From Cladobotryum mycophilum (taxonomy: Eukaryota > Ascomycota > Sordariomycetes > Hypocreales > Hypocreaceae): a stretch of DNA of 64,000 nt. The position numbers were made by a program, and so were the translations under genes. Below are positions 48,475 through 57,599 of this stretch, piece by piece; the stretch's first letter is position 1, and each line of letters starts with the position of its first letter. The notes under the pieces were generated by a model that saw only the letters and a program-made list of their open reading frames with translations, was not told the DNA's origin and searched no databases. Location of the stretch: positions 4,278,001 to 4,342,000 of the forward strand of contig CM071589.1 of NCBI GenBank assembly GCA_036429605.1, read 5' to 3'.

Positions 48475-49127
48475 ATGGACCGCATCAAGGAGGTTAGTTT
48501 TCTTGTTTGCCAACTCACATTTTCTTTTACCTCTGGCCTGCGTTGCTAAAGGAACCTGCGATTTCTTGCACGGTAACTAATGTGTTGGGATAGAAAATGG
48601 CTGCCCTCCGTCTGGAGGCTGACGAGGCGACCGCCAAGGTAGATGAGCTGCAGGCCAAGGTCAAGGCTCTTGAGCAGGAGAATCTGTCCAAGGAGCAGGA
48701 AATCACCTCCCTCCAGCACAAGAACAGCCTCCTTGAGGGTGATCTCGAGAAGGCCGAGGAGTCTATCAAGGACTTCAAAAAGGCAGCCGATGAAGGTCAA
48801 CAACACGGTACCCAGAATGAGACTCTCCAGAGACGACTACAGCTTCTGGAGGACGAGGCTGAGGAGGCTGACAAGACCCTGCGCGAAGCCAACGAAAAGT
48901 ATGTATCAAGTAGATCTCGTCGGATGTATGGTCTAGGATGAGAGGTCTAATCATGCCAATACAGACTCCGACAAACTGATGTCAAGGCCGGCCACTTCGA
49001 GCGCAAGGTTCAGGCCCTCGAGAGTGAGCGGGAACAGCAAGATAAGAAGTACGAAGAGTTGGAGGAGAAGTACAAGAAGCTACAGAAAGAGGTGGACGAA
49101 CTCCAAGTTGACCTCGGAAATATGTAA
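48475..49127 (+). CDS. tpm1: Tropomyosin
   Basis: Exons 48475-48492, 48594-48898 and 48965-49127; introns 101 and 66 nt; 161 residues, exactly the length typical of fungal tropomyosin. The first exon is 18 nt and encodes MDRIKE, which joins KMAALRLEADEATAKVDEL. The whole protein is an uninterrupted heptad coiled coil (LQAKVKALEQENLSKEQEI; FERKVQALESEREQQDKKYE; end LQKEVDELQVDLGNM). It polymerises along formin-nucleated F-actin and is needed for actin cables, polarised growth and the cytokinetic ring (family knowledge). N-terminal acetylation, which matters in yeasts, is plausible for an MD- start. Confidence 0.96.
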
Positions 49128-49358
49128 ATGTGTTGATCTGGTATATATCCAGAGGTTGAATGATATGTTTCCTCGGTACGAAGAAGGAAACATGTGGGTT
49201 GTTGCAGTGGCATCCTAATGCGAAGTTGAAGTATCGCGAAAAGCGAGTATTTGGCAGCAACACCTTACAGTTCCATGTCTTATTACAGACTTTCGTTCGT
49301 GTGGGTATCTATTATTAGTTGACGTTTGAGAAGGCAACATTTGCTATTATCCAACACC

Positions 49359-50076
49359 TCAATCATGTCTTTTTGCCCTATTCTTTGCCTTCTGTCTCCG
49401 TTCTGTCAACTGTCTCTCCATCTTTGTTTCGTACCGAAATTTCTTCTTTTTCGGTCTTGCCAGCCGGTCTGGCTTTGTCGCTGTTCCCTTGCCATCATCT
49501 TTCCTGTCCTCTGTTTTGTTTTCCTCGTTCTCCTTTGGGAGCTCTGGCTTACCAAGCCCATCTCGTGATACAGTGACTGTCTCTACTGTTACAGTAGTAT
49601 AACGATCCTCATCAATGTACTCTTCCTCTTGATCAACGATGTCGATTTTGGGTTGATCCGGAAATCCTCCCCATTCCTCTTCCACATTCTCCTCTGACTC
49701 CCCTCCGCTATCATCTGCTATTGCGCCAGATTCTCTTAATATCTTATTGACGTTTTCGACATGCTGTTCAACTTCTCGCCGACGTTCTTCTCGTATCTGG
49801 AATGTATGATATATTAGAATACCGCTACCAAGAAAAAATCAATTGCCGCTCGAAGTATAAAAGTACCTGTTTGCGAGTTTCAAGCTTCTCTTCACGAGCT
49901 TTCTTAGCTGCCTCTTCTTGCGCGTGCTTTATCCTTTGTTGTTTGCGCTTATGGAAGCCCGTAAGATACTCTTCTCGCGCATCAAAGTCGAAAGAGATTT
50001 CCGCAACAGCTGATGTTTTTCGCTTCTTACTCGGCGGAGGGAGTGGACTCTTTTTCGGTCTTGGCTTGGCGAACAT
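49359..50076 (-). CDS. rrp17: Rrp17/Nop25 (NOL12) nucleolar rRNA-processing protein
   Basis: Two exons, 50076-49867 and 49796-49359, with a 70-nt intron; 215 residues. The N-terminus (MFAKPRPKKSPLPPPSKKRK) is basic. The family block FDFDAREEYLTGFHKRKQQR is followed by a long helix (HAQEEAAKKAREEKLETRKQ, IREERRREVEQHVENVN). An acidic centre and a basic tail (KKKKFRYETKMERQLTERRQ, KAKNRAKRHD) complete it. Yeast Rrp17 is a 5'-3' exonuclease acting in 5.8S/25S rRNA maturation. It is divergent from big1 with 264 bp between starts. Confidence 0.92.
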
Positions 50077-50340
50077 GTTGTCGAATTTAATCGTACAAGA
50101 AATCTTATCGTTGATTAAACTAAATCTTGAAACTAAAGCTGCACTTTTTTGTACATGGATTTGGAGTCCCCACCGGTAGCCTGACCTAGGTGTGCATGAA
50201 TGGGGGTTATTATGTTGAAGGGGTACCTTACGTAAGACAAGGGATGATGCATCGCGCTTCAACACCAGCCTCTTTCATCAGGTACAGGATCCAATTGACA
50301 AGTTATCAAGCAAGCTGAGCCAATATCAACCGAATCGGCC

Positions 50341-51325
50341 ATGCATCATCATCAAGTGCTTGCCGGTATTCTTGCGCTCTCCGGAGCTGCCGCCGCATTC
50401 TCTGACTCTTCCCCTTGGGCCCTCTTATCTACATCATCGTAATTACAGCCGTTACCAACACATTGATAACTTGGTCCTTGTAGCTAACAGCAGGCCAGAT
50501 TCCCTAATGCTCTCAACGCGAACCAGATCCAGTCGAGCTCACAGGTGTTGAAATACACCAAGGATATTCTATCAGAATGTCCTACCGATCGATACTTGGT
50601 CGTTTCGCAACCCGGCTTAAGAGCCGCTGACCTGCGCCATCCCAACGATTGTGCCTTGCCTCATTTCTGTCGAGCTGTGCAGGATTCGCGAGTTCGAGGA
50701 AAGTATACCGTTTCCGAAGTAATTGGCGAACTGACCGATGCCGGCCTGTCGGACCACATCAAAACTGCATGTGCCAAGAAGGGCAAGACTGTAAAGGTCG
50801 ATGAACTTCGTCTAGCATCCTTGTCCGCTGATGACAGAGTTGGTAGTTTGTCTGAAAATGGTATGCGTTCCGTCTCTATATCGTCAAATTTTCAACATCT
50901 AATCTAGATCTCCAGATGGTATTCTTGCCAAACACCTGAAGACGACTGCGGATAGCGATAGCTTTACGCTTCTACTTCTGTCAACGCCCCGAGAACCCAG
51001 CTACGAGCCCGACTTCGACGAGCCCTTGCGCATGGATCTCAAGAGACGCCAAGATGCTTCAAGTCAACGACGAGGAAACAAATCAGATTGGGACAAGCTC
51101 CCTTTGTTCGCGAAGTATCAGTTCTTCACCCCTGGTATGGCTTCCGTCTCTTGTCTGCTATGGTATTGATCCTAACCGTTGTTAGGTATTTTCATGGCCA
51201 TTATTACTGCCATCGTCTTGCTTTCCATTTTGGGAGTTGGAATCAGGGCTCTCGGCAGCCTCGAGGTCTCTTACGGTGCTTTTGAGAAAGAGATGGGTCC
51301 TGCCGCTCAAAAGAAGAATCAGTAA
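50341..51325 (+). CDS. big1: Big1-type ER membrane protein (cell wall / V-ATPase assembly)
   Basis: Four exons: 50341-50438, 50499-50860, 50916-51134 and 51186-51325; introns 60, 55 and 51 nt; 272 residues. A signal peptide (MHHHQVLAGILALSGAAAAF) is followed by SPWALLSTSSFPNAL, a luminal domain with SECPTDRYLVVSQPGLRAAD and the stretch around LPLFAKYQFFTPG, one membrane helix near residues 225-248 (FMAIITAIVLLSILGVGIRA) and the family tail VSYGAFEKEMGPAAQKKNQ. Big1 is an ER membrane protein needed for beta-1,6-glucan in yeast and is related to V-ATPase accessory proteins. Intron 1 ends in a run of possible acceptors (AACAG-CAG-GCCAG); only the last keeps the frame. Confidence 0.9.
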
Positions 51326-51645
51326 TCATATCACGGTTTGAACAATATGCATTGCGACGGGCGATAAGCCCGATATCCTGTACTATATCTATATCGGATG
51401 AGGAATTGATATGTCTACGTGTCACGGAAGTTCAGGGCCTGTTATTTTGGGAGGATACAGTTAGAGAAGAATCGCATGGTGTTTATAGCCTTGATGTTGT
51501 CTACATCGTCTATGATGGATCCTTTCGTTGACAAGGTAACGCCGATACTCCACCCAACCGGTCCAAAAATCCCAACATCTCCCTCGCAATGCACACTGTC
51601 TGTTTTCCATTGGTAATCATTAGAATATTCCTCCCGGGCAGTGCT
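51326..51645. other. Convergent spacer (big1 / trm112 3' ends)
   Basis: 320 nt of 3'-UTR-like sequence. Nothing further is recognised. Confidence 0.55.
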
Positions 51646-52155
51646 TTATACCAGGTGGCTTGGCAGCAGGAAATTTGCAATGCCCTCCTTCACGGCATAT
51701 TCGTGTCCACAGTTGGCGCACACCAACCTGCCCTCAGAAATTTGTGTCTCTAGGAGCAAATGATGCAAGTCCTTGATCATTTTCTCATCATTTTGAAGCT
51801 CCTCTGGAGTGGGTGGTTGTTCAGGCAGCTGAGGGAATCCCAGCTTTTTTTTTTTGAAAGATCACAGGTTAGCAAACTCATAGAGATAGATGGAGGGGTT
51901 GTGATGGTCAATTTTTAACACCCACTGTCTCCCACGAAATTTACGGAATTTGAGGTACCAGATACTTACTTCTGACGATGTAATGCGCAGAGCAGACCAG
52001 TCCAGGCGGGGTAAAACGTTGATCAACATATCAGGATTGAGCTCAATCTCATCTTGAACGAGCTCTGCATCCTTGGGGTGCAGAGGGTATGAGTCGGATG
52101 AACTTTTGCAGGCCTTGACGGCACAAGTAAGGAAGTTGAGGCTAAGAACCTTCAT
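51646..52155 (-). CDS. trm112: Trm112, methyltransferase activator subunit
   Basis: Two exons, 52155-51970 and 51843-51646, with a 126-nt intron; 127 residues, the family's size. The N-terminus MKVLSLNFLTCAVKACKSSS supplies the first Cys pair, and the C-terminal LVCANCGHEYAVKEGIANFL the second; together they form the zinc site and Trm112 fold. Trm112 binds and stabilises Trm9, Trm11, Bud23 and Mtq2 (tRNA, rRNA and eRF1 methylation). The intron's 3' splice site is unusual: it is preceded by eleven A residues (coding strand, 51845-51855) instead of a pyrimidine tract. Confidence 0.95.
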
Positions 52156-52494
52156 TTTGGGAGACTATTCTTCTTTTCTTGTTCCTTTTGTCTTTAATTA
52201 TAAATGATGAGGTTATAAAAGAAAATCGGGTGGTTTACAAAGTCAATTATGGGAAAATAATATTCTTTGCTATGCACAACAGACTCTGAGAACTTTGGCT
52301 TTTTTTTGCGTGAGAAACATCCCCACGTGACAGGGATTGGGATTGTTAACACTAGCACACAGACAAGCAAGAGTTCAACAAATAATGTAAGAACATATAA
52401 GTTATCCAACAATGATAAATAATACCACTACAATTCGTGTTTGTTGTGATTGGAATGGAAATTTTCGCATTGCATCTTTTTTCTCGTATACTCA
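52156..52494. other. Spacer between cyclophilin B 3' end and trm112
   Basis: About 340 nt that contain the cypB 3' UTR and trm112 promoter; A/T-rich. No additional feature recognised. Confidence 0.5.
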
Positions 52495-53515
52495 TCAAAC
52501 CAAGCTCTTCTCGTGAACTGCACCGGACTTCTTGTTGATACGGACAAAGAAGGCGATAGCAGCAATAATGACGCCAAAGATCATTAACTTTTGAATCCAG
52601 GACCACTCGATAGCTGCATCCTTCAATTGCTGACCTTCGGTTGTATCTTTAACGGGAGCTGCAGCCAGACCGGCCGAACCATCGAGCTCTGAAAATCAAG
52701 GCCAAACTTATCAGCACACCAGCGACAGGAAGCGAGAGCTTGGAGCGCAATTTAGGATCTTAGAGCTCGCGCTCGACGTGAATACCTTCAGGTGGGACTT
52801 CGAGTTCGCCACTCTTGATGATCTTGACATCCTCCGCAGGCTTATCACCCGCCGCTGTCTTGACCTTCTGAATCTTATCAACGATTTCATAACCCTCAAG
52901 GACCTCGCCGAAAACAACGTGCTTGCCATCAAGCCACCTATAAGTTGAGTTAGCAAAACATACAATTCTTTCACAACTGTGTTTGGAGGAGTTTGCATAC
53001 GAAGTAATGACAGTAGTGATGAAAAATTGGGAGCCATTGGTGTCCTTTCCAGCGTTGGCCATAGACAGGAGGCCCTTCTTCGTGTGCTTAAGTTTGAAGT
53101 TCTCATCCTCAAACTTTTCGCCGTAGACTATAGGCAGAATTTGTCAGTCGACCGAATTGATTGACATTGGGTGTACACGAGAAGACCTACTGGACTTGCC
53201 ACCAGTGCCGTCGTGCCTGGTAAAGTCACCACCCTGGATCATGAAGTCGTTGATGACACGGTGGAAGGTAGATCCTTCATAACCAAAGCCCTTCTCGCCA
53301 GTAGCAAGAGCTCTGAAGTTCTCAGCTGTCCTGGGAACAGTCTTTCCATAGAGGCCAATAACAACTCGACCAAGCTTTTCTTCGCCATGTTGAATATCGA
53401 AGTAGACCTTGTGGGTGATCTTGGGGCCCTTGACAGCTTCTGCAGTACGCGCGAAGAGGACCAACCCCACTACAAAGAGCAGGGCAATCGTAAAGAATCG
53501 CCTCATGTTGGACAT
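52495..53515 (-). CDS. cypB: ER cyclophilin B (peptidyl-prolyl isomerase), membrane-anchored isoform model
   Basis: Exons 53515-53191, 53127-53001, 52937-52786 and 52688-52495; introns 63, 63 and 97 nt; 265 residues. A signal peptide (RRFFTIALLFVVGLVLFA) precedes a full cyclophilin domain: FHRVINDFMIQGGDF with the catalytic Arg, GSQFFITTV, and WLDGKHVVFGEV assembled over intron 2. The last exon encodes LDGSAGLAAAPVKDTTEG, then a C-terminal helix (WSWIQKLMIFGVIIAAIAFF) and a basic tail. If the last intron (52689-52785) is retained, translation instead stops at 52760 and gives a 209-residue soluble protein ending VPPEGIHVEREL, whose EREL end may act as an ER-retention signal. Both forms are coherent, so alternative splicing is likely (inference). 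An alternative start Met lies at 53506. Confidence 0.93.
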
Positions 53516-53872
53516 GATGAAATTGATCGATAGCGAATACAATATCGACCTTGATTGTGTTAGAAGAGAGAAGAAAAAGAAGGGGAACCGTGGAAAGTTG
53601 GGAGGGACACCTGTACTTCTTGTACTTTAGCTCGGTCCGCGTCTGGTCTGATGCTTCCCCGCTAAGAGACCAGGGTCAGCTTGTTGGTCCCCTGTAAGGT
53701 GATGTTTCAACAGGGCATGTTAGGGAAGGTGATGTCGCAATTCCCTATTGAAGGATCACGGGTTTACCCTTGGCTTACCCGACAACCCACTGTGACTTTT
53801 CATCTGCTCGACTGGCGCATCGCGAGAAATCGACAGCACTTGAGGTGTGACATCCAAACTACAGTCGCAACA
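53516..53872. promoter_or_regulatory. Divergent promoter of cypB and mitochondrial uS13
   Basis: 357 nt between the divergent start codons. It is purine-rich near the cypB start. No particular factor site is claimed. Confidence 0.5.
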
Positions 53873-54344
53873 ATGGTACGGTGCTGCATCTTTCCCCCGC
53901 TTGCTAGGCTCTATACTGATAATAGATACCATAGGTTTTCCTTCTAGGAGTTAATTTCAACGAGGCCAAGCTGGTTAAGGTTAGCGAAACAACTGTGATA
54001 GTTGCGATGATCCAAATTTGACCCCTCTATAGAAAGCCCTCGAGTCTTTCTACGCCCTTGGACCAACCACCTCAACTCGCATCATGGCCAAGTACTCAAT
54101 TCACAAGCTCGCTAAAGTCGGATCCCTTGCGCCGAGAACAGTCACCTCATTGACGGCCGAGCTGTCCCAAATGACGATAGAGACAGATGCGAGAAGACAA
54201 GTGCAAGAAAACATCAGAAGGTTGAAAGATATTGGATCATATCGTGGTAGACGACACGCCATGGGTCTACCAGTGCGTGGTCAACGAACAAGAACGCAGA
54301 CATCGACAGCGAACAAGCTCAACAGGGTGGATCGGAGAGCATAA
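53873..54344 (+). CDS. sws2: Mitochondrial small-subunit ribosomal protein uS13 (Sws2-like)
   Basis: Exons 53873-53875, 53935-53979 and 54033-54344; introns 59 and 53 nt; 119 residues, normal for uS13m. The first coding exon is the ATG alone, followed directly by GTACGG. The second encodes VFLLGVNFNEAKLVK. The third carries KALESFYALGPTTSTRIM and the uS13 signature LKDIGSYRGRRHAMGLPVRG and QRTRTQTSTANKLNR. It lies in the head of the mitoribosome small subunit. Starting at the Met at 54084 would lose a conserved third of the protein, so the spliced start is preferred. Confidence 0.92.
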
Positions 54345-54582
54345 ATGCCGAGACGGCTTCACGATATCCATGGTGGGTTATCGGGCGAGAGTGGCCGGCG
54401 CATGCCAAATTTTGTACAATATATGTATTCAAAGGTTCTATGGGATCACTGACAAGATTATGTCACAAGGCCTGCTCCTTACGATCGGAATATTATGAAT
54501 ATTGCTAATTATCTGGTATGAGTTAAAACCATCTCTGCTGCTGCATTGTATAATGTCAGTGGTTTAGATGAGGCTTATCCCA

Positions 54583-56156
54583 TTATGGATTCTTTAAATC
54601 ATCCTCAAGGATCGGGGCCCCCTCGGCCTTCATTTGAACAGCAACAGCATCCACGTCCCTCCAGACACGAAGCACATTACCACCGACGACTTTGGCTGCG
54701 TCTTCGTCACTGACACCTCGTCTCAGAAGCTCTGCAACCAGATCTGGGTACTTTGAGACGTCATCCATGCCTAGTGGAGTTGTTGGGATGCCGTCAAAAT
54801 CGGTTCCAACGCCTACATGATCGTAACCAATGAGGTTTCCAATGTGCATGATATGCTCAACAAATCGGCCTAGCGTTGCTTCCCCAGGGACTTCATCGGG
54901 AACGCCGTTGGCATTGCCGTTATCTGCGCAGGCAATGAAGGATGTCGCGATATTAGCCATGACCACTGAATTATGCTTTTTGACGAGTTGCAGGACATGA
55001 TCCTTGACATTGCGTGGATGTGGGCAAAGGCTGTAGGCAGAACTGTGGGAGAAGATGACGGGCGCTCTAGACCCGCTCCAATCATCCCGCCCACCAAGGA
55101 CATGTACCATAGTATCCTCGCTTTGATTCAATGATTAGTTTCAGTCTGTGACTGCGCATTAGCACTGATACGACTTACCTCACATGAGCAAGGTCGACAA
55201 TCATGCCGATCCGATTCATTTCGTGAACCATCTGACGACCCAAAGGACTTACGCCTCCCCAAAGAGGTGTCGATTTCCGGAATGGATTCTCCAGCAGTGC
55301 AGCATCGGCATATATGTTGTGGCAGTTATGAGTCAAAGTCGCATACCTCGCGCCCAGGTCATGGAACAGACGTAAGGTGCCGGCAGAGTTACCGATCTGG
55401 TGAAGACCCTCGACCCCCAACGGCGAGATAAGTTTGCCACTCTTGAATGCATCTAAAGCACCAGCACTGTTGACTTTGGGAGCAAAGTCATTCGGGTATG
55501 CGGCGAAGAGCTTGTTCATGACATCAATCTCTTGCATCGTGTACTGAACACCTTCATGATACCGTTAATGAGATAATACAGAATATGAGGACTTGAATAT
55601 AGCCAGGACTTACTCCCGTAGTAGTTTTCATCTGAGAAATCGCTTCCATTTGCCGGGCAAGGGGCAAAAACGCTCCAGAAGGCACCTCCCGAGAGCCCGT
55701 GCCTTAGGCGAGCGAGGTCGACGTGACCGGGGAGCTTTCCGTTCTCAAACTCATGATGGAATTTATCTTGATCAATACGATTATGATAAAACCCGCGGAG
55801 CACCTCTGCAAAGTCGATATGCCCATCTAGCACCAGATATCATCGTCAGATATATAGCTCATTCCATGGGACGTCTAGATTGAGATTGCATAATTGGGTC
55901 GTGCAATGTTCCCTCGGTACTAACCGATTAAAGGAGTGGTAGAAAGGATCTTTTGAGCTCGCTCTTCCAGTGATTGAGCCTGGGAGCTAGGATCTTGAGA
56001 TCTCCAGTGGCTGCATTCATACGCTGGTCCAGAGAGCAGACGAAAGGCCGCCAGGGTGACGAGGACAGCGCCAATAATTTTGCCAGGTGTCAGCCGGCGA
56101 GGGCGCGTCCGATGATTTTGGGACTCAATTTCCACAGAGTCTACTTTGCGCTCCAT
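54583..56156 (-). CDS. Membrane dipeptidase (renal dipeptidase-like, peptidase M19)
   Basis: Four exons: 56156-55925, 55826-55614, 55551-55179 and 55120-54583; introns 98, 62 and 58 nt; 451 residues. An N-terminal signal anchor (KIIGAVLVTLAAFRLLSG, about residues 25-42) makes it a type II membrane protein. The zinc ligands of M19 are visible: HxD in LIDGHIDFAE formed across intron 1, Glu in SPLGVEGLHQIG, His in APVIFSHSSAYSLCPHPRN, and GVGTDFDGIPTTP near the end. The substrate-side THNCHNIYADA is also present. It hydrolyses dipeptides, and in fungi it may act on peptides or glutathione-derived conjugates (inference). It is not next to any biosynthetic gene here, so a housekeeping role is likely. 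Confidence 0.93.
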
Positions 56157-57599
56157 TATGGCAGTAGTATGTGACGCGTCCCAATTACTTGTTGGTGTGC
56201 GTCATGCGACAGGTGAATGGGAGGTATAGGGGTCGCGTGAGTTGTGGTGATACAAGAGAGGGGGCGAGATAACGCAGATTGCACCTTACTCCCAAGACCA
56301 GCCATCCAGATTAGTACTTAGCTTACGGAATTTATTGGATAAACATGAAGTTATGCTACCTAGACCCAATGAAATATTTCAAATTTACAAATATCACCAA
56401 CGTTGTATGAAGCGATTATAATGTTTGAGAGAGCATCTCGATCGCATTTTCACCTACGGTGAGTGACCCTTAGAGTCTCTTACTCTTCCCTGCTGATGGC
56501 TGACTCGTTTCACGTTAGCAGAACTGAACGGTGTGGGTGTGCTGTGGGTGTTGGTGTGTGGCATGATGGTGGTTGAAACGTGCATGGAATAAATCCACAG
56601 ACATTTCCATACCTTATATATAAAGAGGATGATGTACCTTAGCATTTGGCTTCGTGAGGTGAATCAGGCATCCCAAGTCAGTCAGTACTTCCACACTACC
56701 TGGTGCTATATAATAGAGAGGACACACACAAACACATGCACAGGCACTCTCACATGCCCTGAAAACAAAACAAGAATGATGGCCATCCATAGGAGATCAT
56801 CTGCTACCCGCCTGGACCCTGAATAGTGCCTTGCCGTTGGTGAATTTAAGAGCCAGGCAAACCGATAGTGCTGATTCACTGGCAGCTTAAGCTTCTTTAG
56901 GTGAAACTCGTTCATATCATGTCAGTGATTGGAGGAACACCACATGTAACATCCAGCCCTGCTCTGCCTTGTGTGGAAACCTAGGAGGTACAAAGCAACA
57001 AGTGCCAAGCTACAGGGCTCATCAGGTACCTCCTCGTCTCATGCCACTGGAAATAGCACCAGCCACGCTGAACTCCTGTAAGAGAGAGCAGGTGTGCTCC
57101 CCTCCTTGTACTCGTATGCAGATCTACCAATGTATTATTATCCTTGGAACAGGGCTCTCCCCCAGGTGAGGCTCTAGCTTGACAACTTGCATCTGCCAAA
57201 CATAAACATTACATTTTTCTTCTTTCCGTGTACGAAACACTTTTTCAGTCTATCTCTACCTCTCTCTATTTCGCGTTGTTTGGACCTTCTGAGAAGCTTT
57301 CTCTTTTCCTTCCTCTCTTTTTTTTTTTTAATAACAGCCAAATAAGTCTGTCCCTATAGCAAGGATATACCATCGTCCTTAGAGCGCCCGGTCGCATTTC
57401 ACCCCCGTCCCACTCTGTGACTGCTTCGATCTCCCCTGAATCCCACCGACAACCTTTCGATTAGTCTAGACGCAGCTGTACGCATCGCCGCCAATCCGTT
57501 TTCCTGGATACAGAAGGGGATTCGGAACCTGTTGCTTTACGCCCCCAGAAACGTATAACAAATATTCGGCTGTGGGAGTTGGACACTAAATAAGTGACC
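56157..57599. other. Divergent intergenic region upstream of dipeptidase and rgd2
   Basis: About 1.44 kb without an accepted ORF. It is CT-rich with a T-run near 57318-57330, in what is probably the rgd2 5' UTR. Confidence 0.5.
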
